From DATCSE01 sp036568605 (lineage in GTDB: Bacteria > Pseudomonadota > Gammaproteobacteria > Burkholderiales > Burkholderiaceae_C): DNA of 9,582 nt. Each line of letters begins with the position of its first letter. The stretch's first letter is position 1. Shown in pieces: positions 1-6,630 of the stretch. A model generated the notes under the pieces. That model saw only the letters and a list, made by a program, of their open reading frames with translations. It searched no databases and had not been told where the DNA came from. The stretch is taken from contig DATCSE010000217.1 in NCBI GenBank assembly GCA_036568605.1, positions 1 to 9,582 on the forward strand. The letters are read 5' to 3'. Position numbers and translations under genes: made by a program.

Positions 1-1161
1 CGCCAGGCCCAGGATGGTGCCGAGCAACGCCTGCGCGCGCGGCACCATCGTCTCGAGGCAGCAGTACTCGCCGTCGGTGTGCGCCTTGCCGCCGACCGGG
101 CCGACGCCGCACAGCGTCGGGATGCCCAGCGACGCGGTGAAGCCCGCATCCGAGCAGCCGCCCGTGAACTCGCCGTCGACCTCGAAGCCGACGCGCGCGG
201 CGCTGGCCTGGTAGCGCTGCAGCAGCTCCATGCTCCAGCGCCGCTCGAGCGGCAGGAACTCCGAGATCTGGGTCAGGGTGGCCGAGGTCCTGTGCACGCC
301 GGGCGCCTCGACGATCTCGCGGATGCGCGCGAACAGCGCATCGCGCTGCGCGAGCGTGCAGAAGCGCACATCGAGCTGCGCCTGCGCCGACGGTGCGACC
401 GTGTTGCTCGACATGCCGCCGCTGATCAGCCCGACGTTGGTCGTGATGCCGGGCGCATAGTCGGTCAGCGCGTGCAGCGCCTGGACCTTGCGTGCGAGCG
501 TCTCGATCGCGCTCGCCCCATCAGCGTGGTTGACGCCCGCATGCGCGGCGTGGCCGGCGACGTCGATCTTGAAGGTCGCGCCACCCTTGCGCTCGACGAC
601 CAGGTTGCCGCTCACGCGCCCCGGCTCGGCATTGAAGGCGGCGCGCGCGCCGCGCGCATGCGCCTCGATCGCGATGCGGCCGCGCTGCGAACCGATCTCC
701 TCGTCAGCGGTGAACAAGCCCAGCACCGGGAACGGCAACGGCGCCATCCTCCGAAGGGCCATCAGCACGAAGCACTGCAGCACCAGCCCCGACTTCATGT
801 CGGAGACGCCCGGCCCGTAGCCGCGATCACCGTCGACACGCCACGGCCGCTGCGCGACCGTGCCGGTCGGGAACACCGTGTCGCGGTGCCCCATCAGCAG
901 CACCGGCGCGGCGTCCGGTTGCGCGCCCGGCAACCGCGCGATCAACGCGTCGCCGTCGCTCGCGTCGGCACGGTGCTCGGCCTCGATGCCGGCGGCGTGC
1001 AGCCAGCCGAGCATCGCCTGCGCGACGCGGTCGGTGCCTGGCTTGTCGTGACTGTTCGAGTCGATGTCGACGAGCGTCGCGAGCGCGGCCTCCATCGCCG
1101 GGCGCTGGCCCGCGAGCCAGTCGAACGACGCGGCCGATGCAGCATGCGGCAGTGCGCTCAT
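1..1161 (-). CDS. M20 metallopeptidase, carboxypeptidase G2-like (3' end outside window)
   Basis: This is a predicted zinc-dependent carboxypeptidase of the glutamate carboxypeptidase (CPG2) type, a family that removes C-terminal glutamate or similar residues from peptides or acyl-amino acids. I translated 387 residues from ATG 1161 to the window edge without a stop. The full di-zinc set is visible: H92 in GHRDTVF with catalytic D94, D121 in GVSDMKSG, general base E154 and ligand E155 in TADEEIGS, E179 in NAEPGR, and H361 in KAHTDGE. Spacing matches CPG2 closely. About residues 193-302 form the inserted dimerisation domain. Compared with CPG2, only a few C-terminal residues should be missing. 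No signal peptide is seen, so it is probably cytoplasmic, unlike secreted CPG2. The start overlaps the upstream stop as ATGA, with AAGGAG five bases before it. Family is confident; substrate is unknown. Confidence 0.93.
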   Translation of the reverse strand, partial: MSALPHAASAASFDWLAGQRPAMEAALATLVDIDSNSHDKPGTDRVAQAMLGWLHAAGIEAEHRADASDGDALIARLPGAQPDAAPVLLMGHRDTVFPTGTVAQRPWRVDGDRGYGPGVSDMKSGLVLQCFVLMALRRMAPLPFPVLGLFTADEEIGSQRGRIAIEAHARGARAAFNAEPGRVSGNLVVERKGGATFKIDVAGHAAHAGVNHADGASAIETLARKVQALHALTDYAPGITTNVGLISGGMSSNTVAPSAQAQLDVRFCTLAQRDALFARIREIVEAPGVHRTSATLTQISEFLPLERRWSMELLQRYQASAARVGFEVDGEFTGGCSDAGFTASLGIPTLCGVGPVGGKAHTDGEYCCLETMVPRAQALLGTILGLA

Positions 1162-2564
1162 CGACGCTCCTTCATCACCGCGGGCCCCTCTTCCGCGAGG
1201 TCCCAGAACAGCCCGGCCATGATGTGCAGCGACTCGCGCGTCAGGTCGGCGAGGATGTGCTCGTTCGGCGCATGCTGCGAGCACGCGGCATACGAGTGCG
1301 GCACCCACAGCGTCGGCAGGTCCAGCGTCTCGGCGAACACGTCGTTCGGCAGCGAGCCGCCGAGGTTCGGCAGCAATGCGGGCCGCGTGCCGGTGCTGCG
1401 CGCGATCGACGCGAGGCCCCAGCGCACCCAGGCGTCGTCCGGGTCCAGCCGCGTCGCCGCCATGTGGATGTCGGTCTCGCGCACCTCGACATCGTCGAAG
1501 CCGTGCGCCTCCAGGTGCCGGCGGATGTGCACGAGGAAGTTCGCGACGTCGCTGCCGACGACGTAGCGCATGTGGCAATGCGCGCGCGCGTCGGCCGGGA
1601 TCGCGTGCACCGGCATCGCCGGGTTGCCGGTCGTGAACGCCAGCACCTCCAGGCTGTTCCAGCCGATCACGCGCTCGGTCGGCGTCAGGCCCGGCTCGCC
1701 CCAGTCGGGGTCGATCTCGGGATCGCCGGGACCGCCGCCGACGTCGATGTCGCGCAGCGCCGCGCGCACGCTGGCCGGCAGTTCGTTCGGCGTCAGGCCC
1801 GGCACGAGGATGCGGCCGCGCGCATCGATCAGGCTCGCGATCGCATGCGCGAGCCGGATGCCGGGGTTGCGCAGCAGCCCGCCCCAGTTGCCCGAGTGGT
1901 GGCCGCCTTCGCGCAGCTTCACGTGCAGGTCGAAGTTGAACACCCCGCGCGAGCCCAGGAACATCGTCGCCCGCGATGCCGCGACGCGCGGCCCGTCGGA
2001 GGCGAGGAACAGGTCGGCCGCGAGCCATTCCCGGTGCTGCGCGCAGACCTCCGCCAGGCCCGGCGAGCCGGCCTCCTCGCCCATCTCGAGGATGATCTTG
2101 ACGTCGTAGCCGAGCTTGCCGCCGCGTGCCGCGAGCACCTGCTCCAGCGCCATCAGGTTGATCGTGTGCTGGCCCTTGTTGTCGGCAGTGCCTCGGCCGT
2201 ACCAGCGGTTGCCTTCGACGACGATGGTCCACGGGTTCAGTCCTTCGCGCCATTGCGCGTCGTAACCGCGCACGACGTCGCCATGCCCGTAGGTCAAGAG
2301 CGTGAACGCCGCCCCCGCCTCGCGCCGCTCGGCGAACAGGAACGGGCAGCGCGGCTCGACCGGGTTCTCGACGATGCGGCAGCCGAAGCCCAGCCGCTCG
2401 AGCTGCGGTGCGATCTCGTCGCTGAGATAGGCGCGCAGCGCGGGGCCGGCCGCCGCATCCTGGCTTTCGGTGCGCATCGCGACGCGGCGCGCCAGCACCT
2501 GCTGGAAGCGGCCGTCGTCGAAGCACGCGAGGGTCTGGTGGATGGCTTGTTCGCGACTGCTCAT
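1158..2564 (-). CDS. M20 metallodipeptidase, carnosinase/PepV-like
   Basis: This 468-residue protein is a predicted cytoplasmic di-zinc peptidase, probably a dipeptidase. Metal and catalytic residues are all present: H94 and D96 in TYGHGDVV, bridging D128 in GRGTADNKG, E163/E164 in EMGEEAGS, D190 in ASDGPR, and H436 near the C-terminus. An aspartate at the fifth position (D190) is typical of PepV and carnosinase, whereas CPG2 and DapE use glutamate. The HSGNWGG segment (223-229) followed by NP and the GGSLP segment (402-406) also resemble carnosinase-like enzymes. The inserted lid/dimerisation domain spans about 205-330. ATG 2564 overlaps the ATPase stop as ATGA and has AAGGAA seven bases upstream. 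Length is normal for this branch. It likely hydrolyses the imported peptide. Substrate is not deducible, and a deacylase or carbamoylase-like role cannot be excluded. Confidence 0.93.
   Translation of the reverse strand: MSSREQAIHQTLACFDDGRFQQVLARRVAMRTESQDAAAGPALRAYLSDEIAPQLERLGFGCRIVENPVEPRCPFLFAERREAGAAFTLLTYGHGDVVRGYDAQWREGLNPWTIVVEGNRWYGRGTADNKGQHTINLMALEQVLAARGGKLGYDVKIILEMGEEAGSPGLAEVCAQHREWLAADLFLASDGPRVAASRATMFLGSRGVFNFDLHVKLREGGHHSGNWGGLLRNPGIRLAHAIASLIDARGRILVPGLTPNELPASVRAALRDIDVGGGPGDPEIDPDWGEPGLTPTERVIGWNSLEVLAFTTGNPAMPVHAIPADARAHCHMRYVVGSDVANFLVHIRRHLEAHGFDDVEVRETDIHMAATRLDPDDAWVRWGLASIARSTGTRPALLPNLGGSLPNDVFAETLDLPTLWVPHSYAACSQHAPNEHILADLTRESLHIMAGLFWDLAEEGPAVMKERR
1167..1172 (-). 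promoter_or_regulatory. Ribosome binding site for the CPG2-like gene
   Basis: AAGGAG on the minus strand lies five bases before ATG 1161. It sits inside the last codons of the upstream peptidase gene and fixes the start. With the ATGA overlap it supports translational coupling of the two peptidases. Confidence 0.7.
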
Positions 2565-3394
2565 GCAGCGATTCCTTCGAGAGGCGTGATGTCCGGGATC
2601 CCGAGGCCCGGCTCGGGCGACAGCGCCGATGCCAGCAGCGCGCGGGTGTAGGGATGGTCGGGTTGCGAAAAGATCTTCTCGCGCGTGCCGATCTCGACGA
2701 TAGCGCCGCGGTACATCACCGCGACCCGATCGACCAGGTGCTCGACGACGCCGAGGTCGTGGCTGATGAAGAAGTAGGTCAGCCCGAACTCGGCCTTCAG
2801 GTCCATCAGCAGGTTCAGGATCTGCGCCTGCACCGAGACGTCCAGCGCCGACGTCGGCTCGTCGCAGACGAGGATGTCGGGCCGCAGCACCAGTGCCCGC
2901 GCGATCGCGACGCGCTGGCGCTGCCCGCCCGACAGCTGGCTAGCGTACTGCTGGTGCGTGCGCTCGGGCATGCCCACCCGATCGAGCATCTCGCGCACCG
3001 CGCGCTGCTGCTCGGCGCGCGTGCCGACGCGGTGCAGCCGCAGCGGCACGCCGACGATGTCGGCCACCGTGCGGCGCGGGTTCAGCGACGAGTACGGGTC
3101 CTGGAAGATCGGCTGGATCTGGCGCGCCCGGTCGTGGCGCCGGCGCGGGTCGATTTCCTTGCCGTGCAGCAGCACGTTGCCCGAGGTCGGCGCGAGCAGG
3201 CCCAGCAGCATCTTCGCGAGCGTGCTCTTGCCGCAGCCGGACTCGCCGACCAGGCCCAGCGTTTCGCCCTTCGCGATGCGCAGCGTGACGTTGTCGACCG
3301 CCTTGATCTCGCCGGGCGCGCGAAACATCCCGCGCTTCAGCGCGAAGCTGCGGCTGAGCGCACACAACTCCAGCGCGTACTGCGGCGGCTTCAT
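2561..3394 (-). CDS. Dipeptide/oligopeptide ABC transporter ATPase, DppF-type
   Basis: This 277-residue protein is one of the two nucleotide-binding subunits that power peptide import at the inner membrane. It has Walker A GESGCGKST (50-58), Q-loop Q98 in FQDPYSSLNP, signature LSGGQRQR (154-161), Walker B ending in CDEPTSALD (E179) and switch histidine H212. The PYSSLNPR pattern and closing PLEG are typical of DppF/OppF. The chosen start is ATG 3394, which shares its A with the TGA of the upstream ATPase and has GGAGG seven bases upstream. A longer reading to 3532 would run back through the other ATPase gene and adds only unlike sequence. The protein ends just after PLEG and lacks the usual C-terminal extension with clustered cysteines that its partner carries. 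Pairing with the neighbouring ATPase as a heterodimer is inferred from family knowledge. Confidence 0.95.
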   Translation of the reverse strand: MKPPQYALELCALSRSFALKRGMFRAPGEIKAVDNVTLRIAKGETLGLVGESGCGKSTLAKMLLGLLAPTSGNVLLHGKEIDPRRRHDRARQIQPIFQDPYSSLNPRRTVADIVGVPLRLHRVGTRAEQQRAVREMLDRVGMPERTHQQYASQLSGGQRQRVAIARALVLRPDILVCDEPTSALDVSVQAQILNLLMDLKAEFGLTYFFISHDLGVVEHLVDRVAVMYRGAIVEIGTREKIFSQPDHPYTRALLASALSPEPGLGIPDITPLEGIAA

Positions 3395-4389
3395 CACGCA
3401 GCCTCCGGCACGAGGCACGACGGTTGGGCCGCCACACAACGCACCGCATGGCGCGCATCGAGCTGCACCTGCGGCGGCGACTGCTGCAGACAGGCCTCGC
3501 GCACCTCGCCGCAGCGGTTCGCGAACGCACAACCCTGCACCGGCCCGATCAGGCTGGGCACCACGCCGGGGATCGCCTGCAGCCGGCTGCCCGGCGCCGT
3601 CTTGCCACGCACCGGGATGCAGCTCAGCAGCCCGCGCGTGTACGGATGCGCCGGGTGCGCGAACAGCTCGGCCACCGGTGCGGTCTCGACGATCTCGCCG
3701 GCGTACATCACCGCGACGCGGTCGGCGATGCGCGCGACCACGCCGAGGTCATGCGTGATGAAGACCACCGCGGTGCCGAACTCCTGCTGCAGCTCGCGGA
3801 TCAGCCGCAGGATCTGCGCCTGGATCGTCACGTCCAGCGCGGTGGTCGGCTCGTCGGCGATGATCAGGTCGGGCCCGCACATCAACGCCATCGCGATCAT
3901 CACGCGCTGGCGCAGCCCGCCGGAGAGCTGGTGCGGGTACTGGCGCAGCCGGTCCGCGGCCTGCGGCACGCCGGCGCGCTCGAGCAGATACACGGCACGC
4001 TCGCGCGCCTGCGCGGCCGTCACCTTGCGATGCGCGCGCAACGCCTCGCACAGCTGGTCGCACAGCGTGTACGAGGGGTTCAGCGAGGTCATCGGCTCCT
4101 GGAAGATCATCGCGATGCGCGCACCGCGCAGCGCCGCCATCTCGCGTTCGGGCAGGCCCTGCAGATCGATGCCGTCGAAGTGCAGCCGCTCGGCGTTGCG
4201 TTGCGCCTTGCGCGGCAGCAGGCCCATCAGCGCCAGCGAGGTCATCGACTTGCCGCAGCCCGATTCGCCGACCAGGCACAGCATCTCGCCGCGCCGCACC
4301 TGGAAGTCGATGCCGCGCACCGCATGCAGCGTGCCGCGCTCGGTGGGCAGGTCCACGCGCAGGTTCTTGACATCGAGCAATACGCTCAT
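3394..4389 (-). CDS. Dipeptide/oligopeptide ABC transporter ATPase, DppD-type
   Basis: This 331-residue protein is the second nucleotide-binding subunit of the peptide importer. It shows Walker A GESGCGKSM (41-49), Q97 in FQEPMTSLNP, signature LSGGLRQR (155-162), Walker B DLIIADEPTTALD with E180, and H213 of the switch. After the ATPase core comes the oligopeptide/dipeptide C-terminal domain, with C287, C293, C300 and C318. This cysteine set binds a [4Fe-4S] cluster in characterised DppD/OppD-type subunits, so a cluster here is an inference. Start ATG 4389 has AGGA seven bases upstream. It is the first gene after the hairpin repeat array and overlaps the next ATPase gene by one base (TGATG). 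The family's usual length is matched and nothing is missing. Confidence 0.95.
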   Translation of the reverse strand: MSVLLDVKNLRVDLPTERGTLHAVRGIDFQVRRGEMLCLVGESGCGKSMTSLALMGLLPRKAQRNAERLHFDGIDLQGLPEREMAALRGARIAMIFQEPMTSLNPSYTLCDQLCEALRAHRKVTAAQARERAVYLLERAGVPQAADRLRQYPHQLSGGLRQRVMIAMALMCGPDLIIADEPTTALDVTIQAQILRLIRELQQEFGTAVVFITHDLGVVARIADRVAVMYAGEIVETAPVAELFAHPAHPYTRGLLSCIPVRGKTAPGSRLQAIPGVVPSLIGPVQGCAFANRCGEVREACLQQSPPQVQLDARHAVRCVAAQPSCLVPEAA

Positions 4390-4417
4390 CGCGAAGTCCT
4401 CACTGCAGAAGAACCCC

Positions 4418-4486
4418 CGTTCGCCCTGAGCGTGTCGAAGGGCGACCGAGGTGCACGAGGGGCTTCGACAAGCTCAGCCCGAACGG
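4418..4486. repeat. Hairpin repeat unit 1
   Basis: This is a 69-base unit with a left arm near 4418-4442 and a right arm near 4461-4486. It carries GAGCGTGTCG where units 2 and 3 have GAGCCTGTCG. It is the copy nearest the ATPase genes. The inner loop pairs poorly. Confidence 0.85.
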
Positions 4487-4531
4487 TAGCGGGGAGCATC
4501 GCGGAAACCCACAGAAGCGGCGAAAGAATCC

Positions 4532-4601
4532 CGTTCGCCCTGAGCCTGTCGAAGGGCCACCGAGGTGCACGAGGGGGCTTCGACAAGCTCAGCCCGAACG
4601 G
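4532..4601. repeat. Hairpin repeat unit 2
   Basis: This is a 70-base unit, one base longer than the others because of an extra G before the right arm (GAGGGGGCTTCG). Its arms match unit 3 almost exactly. Confidence 0.85.
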
Positions 4602-4646
4602 TGGCGGGGAGCATCGTGGAAACCCACAGAAGCGGCGAAAGAATCC

Positions 4647-4715
4647 CGTTCGCCCTGAGCCTGTCGAAGGGCCATCGAGGTGCACGATGGGCTTCGACAA
4701 GCTCAGCCCGAACGG
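4647..4715. repeat. Hairpin repeat unit 3
   Basis: This is a 69-base unit nearest the permease gene. Its inner stem is the most complete of the three, because CCATCG pairs fully with CGATGG around the loop AGGTGCA. That makes it the strongest predicted hairpin. Confidence 0.85.
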
Positions 4716-4746
4716 ATCGAGGGATTTCACGTCAAGCCCTGCAGCT

Positions 4747-5673
4747 CTAGTGGCGCCCATCGGGCGCGGTCACGTCGCGGATGCCGTCGCCGACCAGGTT
4801 GATGCCCAGCACCAGCAGCGCCAGCACGACACCGGGAATCACGATGACCCAAGGCTGGAAGAACATGTAGGCCTTGCCCTCGGCGACCATCAGCCCCCAC
4901 GACGGCGTCGGCGGCTGCACGCCCAGGCCCAGGAACGACAGCGTCGCCTCGAGCAGGATCGCGTGCGCCATCTCGAGCGTCGCGACCACCGTCAGCGCGC
5001 TCATCAGGTTGGGCAGCAGTTCGCGCAGCAGGATGTAGCGCGTCGATGCGCCGAGCGCTTGCGCCGCGGCGATGAACTCGGCATCGCGCAGCTGCTGCGT
5101 CGCCGCGCGCGTGACGATCGCGAACCGGTCCCACAGCAGCAGCCCCAGCAGCACGATCACGACCTTCAGCGAGCCGCCGACCAGCGAGGCCAGCGCCAGC
5201 GCGACCAGCACGACCGGCATCGCAAGCCGCGTCGTCACGATGTAGCTGACCACCGCGTCGACCCGCCCGCCGAAGTAGCCGGCCAGCACACCCAGCGTCG
5301 TGCCGATCAGCCCGGAGATCAGCGCGGCAGCAAGCCCGATGCTCAGCGACACGCGTGCCCCGTACAGCAGCCGGCTCAGATAGTCGCGACCCAGCTTGTC
5401 GGTGCCCAGCCAATGCTCGACGCTGCCCTTCGCATACCACGCCGGCGGGATCAGGCGCTGCGTCACGTCCTGCGCGTACGGGTCGTGCGGGCTGAGCCAC
5501 GGCGCGAACAGCGCGGCCAGCGCGATCAGCAGCAGGATCGCGCCGCCGATCACGAGGCCGCGATGCCCCAGGCTGCGGCGCAGCCAGCGCCGCCACGCGG
5601 GCATGGACGGCAGCGGCAGCGGCGATCGGCTCGCCATGTCAGCGGATGCAGCGGGAACGAGGGCGGATGACAT
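4747..5673 (-). CDS. Dipeptide/oligopeptide ABC transporter permease, DppC-type
   Basis: This 308-residue inner-membrane subunit forms half of the transport channel. After a cytoplasmic N-terminus of about 38 residues there is a first membrane helix (about 40-60). The segment that follows, HWLGTDKLGRDYLSR (87-101), is diagnostic of DppC/OppC permeases. Further helices lie near 108-132, 151-165, 170-186, 226-250 and 274-296. The EAA loop that docks on the ATPases is at about 199-223 (EFIAAAQALGAS...LLPNL). The start at ATG 5673 lies 12 bases after the previous stop, with a weak GAGG further upstream than usual. In-frame ATG 5637 is an alternative that would remove 12 residues of unconserved tail. 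The gene ends at TAG 4747, directly before the hairpin repeats. Confidence 0.94.
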   Translation of the reverse strand: MSSALVPAASADMASRSPLPLPSMPAWRRWLRRSLGHRGLVIGGAILLLIALAALFAPWLSPHDPYAQDVTQRLIPPAWYAKGSVEHWLGTDKLGRDYLSRLLYGARVSLSIGLAAALISGLIGTTLGVLAGYFGGRVDAVVSYIVTTRLAMPVVLVALALASLVGGSLKVVIVLLGLLLWDRFAIVTRAATQQLRDAEFIAAAQALGASTRYILLRELLPNLMSALTVVATLEMAHAILLEATLSFLGLGVQPPTPSWGLMVAEGKAYMFFQPWVIVIPGVVLALLVLGINLVGDGIRDVTAPDGRH

Positions 5674-5685
5674 CGTGTGAACGCC

Positions 5686-6603
5686 TCAACGCGTGCGCAT
5701 GCGCGGATCGAGCACCGCGTTCAGCACGTCGGCGACGAACGTCAGGCCGATGTAGAACACCGCGATGATCAGCACCACCGCCTGCACCACCGGGTAGTCG
5801 TTGCGCGAGATCGAGTCCCATGCGAGCTGGCCCAGGCCCTGCAGCGAATAGACCGACTCGATCACGACCGAGCCGCCCAGCATGAAGCCGAGCTCGACCG
5901 CCGCGAGCGCCATCACCGGGATGATCGCGTTGCGCAGCGCATGCTTGAACACGACGCGCGCCGGGCTCAGGCCTTTGGCGCGCGCGGTGCGGATGTAGTC
6001 GGAGCCCAGCACGTCCAGCATGCCGGCGCGCGTCAGCCGCATCAGCGACGGCATCGCGTAGTAGCCCAGCGCGATCGCCGGCAGCACGAAATGCAGCCAG
6101 CTCGTGTTGCCCGCGACCGGCAGCCACTTGAGCCCGACCGCGAACACCAGCACCAGCGTCAGCGCGAACCAGAAGTTCGGCATCGCCTGCCCGATCACCG
6201 CGACCAGCAGCGCGCCGCGGTCGACCCAGCTGTCGCGGTACAGCGCGGCCAGCACGCCCAGCGGGATCGCGACGAGCACCGCGAGCAGCAGCGCGACGCC
6301 GCCCAGCTTCAGCGTCACCGGCAGCCGCTCGCCGACCAGCTCCATCACGGTGTTCTGGAAGTAGAACGAGCGCCCGAAGTCGAGGCGCAGCGCGGCGCCC
6401 AGCCAATCGCCGAACTGGCTCGCGATCGGCCGGTCCAGCCCGTACTGCACGCGCACCTTCTCGACGTTGGCAGCGCTGGCTTCGGGGCCGGCGATCGCCG
6501 TGGCCAGATCGCCCGACAGGTGCAGCAGCATGAAGCTGACGACCGCGACCGTCAGCATCACGCTGCAAGCCACCAACAGGCGGCGAAAGACGTAGGCGAG
6601 CAT
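5686..6603 (-). CDS. Dipeptide/oligopeptide ABC transporter permease, DppB-type
   Basis: This 305-residue inner-membrane subunit is the other half of the channel. It opens with MLAYVFRRLL and a first helix (about 8-28), as DppB/OppB proteins do. A periplasmic segment follows, with YGLDRPI (54-60) and LDFGRSF (74-80). Further helices lie near 100-121, 131-157, 171-184, 226-247 and 272-295. The EAA loop is at about 202-226 (DYIRTARAKGLSPARV...RNAI). The protein ends with the common LDPRMR tail. The gene starts 27 bases after the binding-protein stop. No clear Shine-Dalgarno sequence is visible before ATG 6603, so the start rests on the conserved N-terminus. Length is normal for the family. Confidence 0.95.
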   Translation of the reverse strand: MLAYVFRRLLVACSVMLTVAVVSFMLLHLSGDLATAIAGPEASAANVEKVRVQYGLDRPIASQFGDWLGAALRLDFGRSFYFQNTVMELVGERLPVTLKLGGVALLLAVLVAIPLGVLAALYRDSWVDRGALLVAVIGQAMPNFWFALTLVLVFAVGLKWLPVAGNTSWLHFVLPAIALGYYAMPSLMRLTRAGMLDVLGSDYIRTARAKGLSPARVVFKHALRNAIIPVMALAAVELGFMLGGSVVIESVYSLQGLGQLAWDSISRNDYPVVQAVVLIIAVFYIGLTFVADVLNAVLDPRMRTR

Positions 6604-6630
6604 CGTGCGGCCGCGTGTGATGCGTGACCG

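Larger units (their letters stand above)
4418..4715. repeat. Array of three tandem imperfect-hairpin repeats inside the operon
   Basis: The 357 bases between the permease stop (4747) and the ATPase start (4389) hold no gene. They contain three copies of a 69-70 base inverted unit at 4418-4486, 4532-4601 and 4647-4715. The units are separated by two 45-base linkers (4487-4531 and 4602-4646) that differ at only two positions. The period is 114-115 bases. Each unit has a left arm beginning CGTTCGCCCTGAG and a right arm ending AAGCTCAGCCCGAACGG. The element is widespread in Betaproteobacteria and other high-GC Proteobacteria and resembles REP-type dispersed repeats. None of the hairpins is followed by a T-run on the transcribed minus strand, so intrinsic termination is unlikely. 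A role in mRNA stability or in unequal expression of permeases and ATPases is possible but is inference. Confidence 0.9.

Noticed and set aside
79..1566. A 495-residue plus-strand open frame opposite the two peptidase genes
   Set aside because: It is rich in Arg, Ala, Gln and His with no domain and lies antisense to two clear M20 enzymes with complete catalytic residues. Long open antisense frames are expected at this GC content.
1137..2651. A 504-residue plus-strand open frame antisense to the second M20 peptidase
   Set aside because: Low-complexity Arg/Ala/Val composition, no motif, and fully overlapped by a recognised gene in the opposite strand.
2654..4429. A 591-residue plus-strand open frame antisense to both ATPases
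   Set aside because: It mirrors the ABC ATPase genes and shows no protein family features. It also runs into the hairpin repeat.
4418..4715. A CRISPR array
   Set aside because: There are only three units, the repeated part includes the linkers as well, the arms are long imperfect inverted repeats, and the would-be spacers are nearly identical to each other. No cas gene is present.
4418..4715. Rho-independent terminators inside the operon
   Set aside because: The stems are imperfect with an unpaired central loop, and no T-run follows any of them on the transcribed strand.
4386..4760. A 124-residue minus-strand open frame (and a 61-residue plus-strand one) across the repeat array
   Set aside because: Both are just the hairpin units translated, giving the familiar SLSKP and STSSARTG-type spurious peptides three times. 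There is no ribosome binding site and no independent coding signal.
3424..5670. A 748-residue plus-strand open frame, the longest in the window
   Set aside because: It runs antisense across an ATPase, the repeat array and a permease. Its Gln/Arg/His-rich sequence and the PFALS/LSKG-type peptides from the repeat mark it as an artefact.
5677..6627. A 316-residue plus-strand open frame opposite the DppB-type permease
   Set aside because: Extremely Arg/Gln/His-rich, no domain, and antisense to a permease with clear membrane helices and EAA loop.
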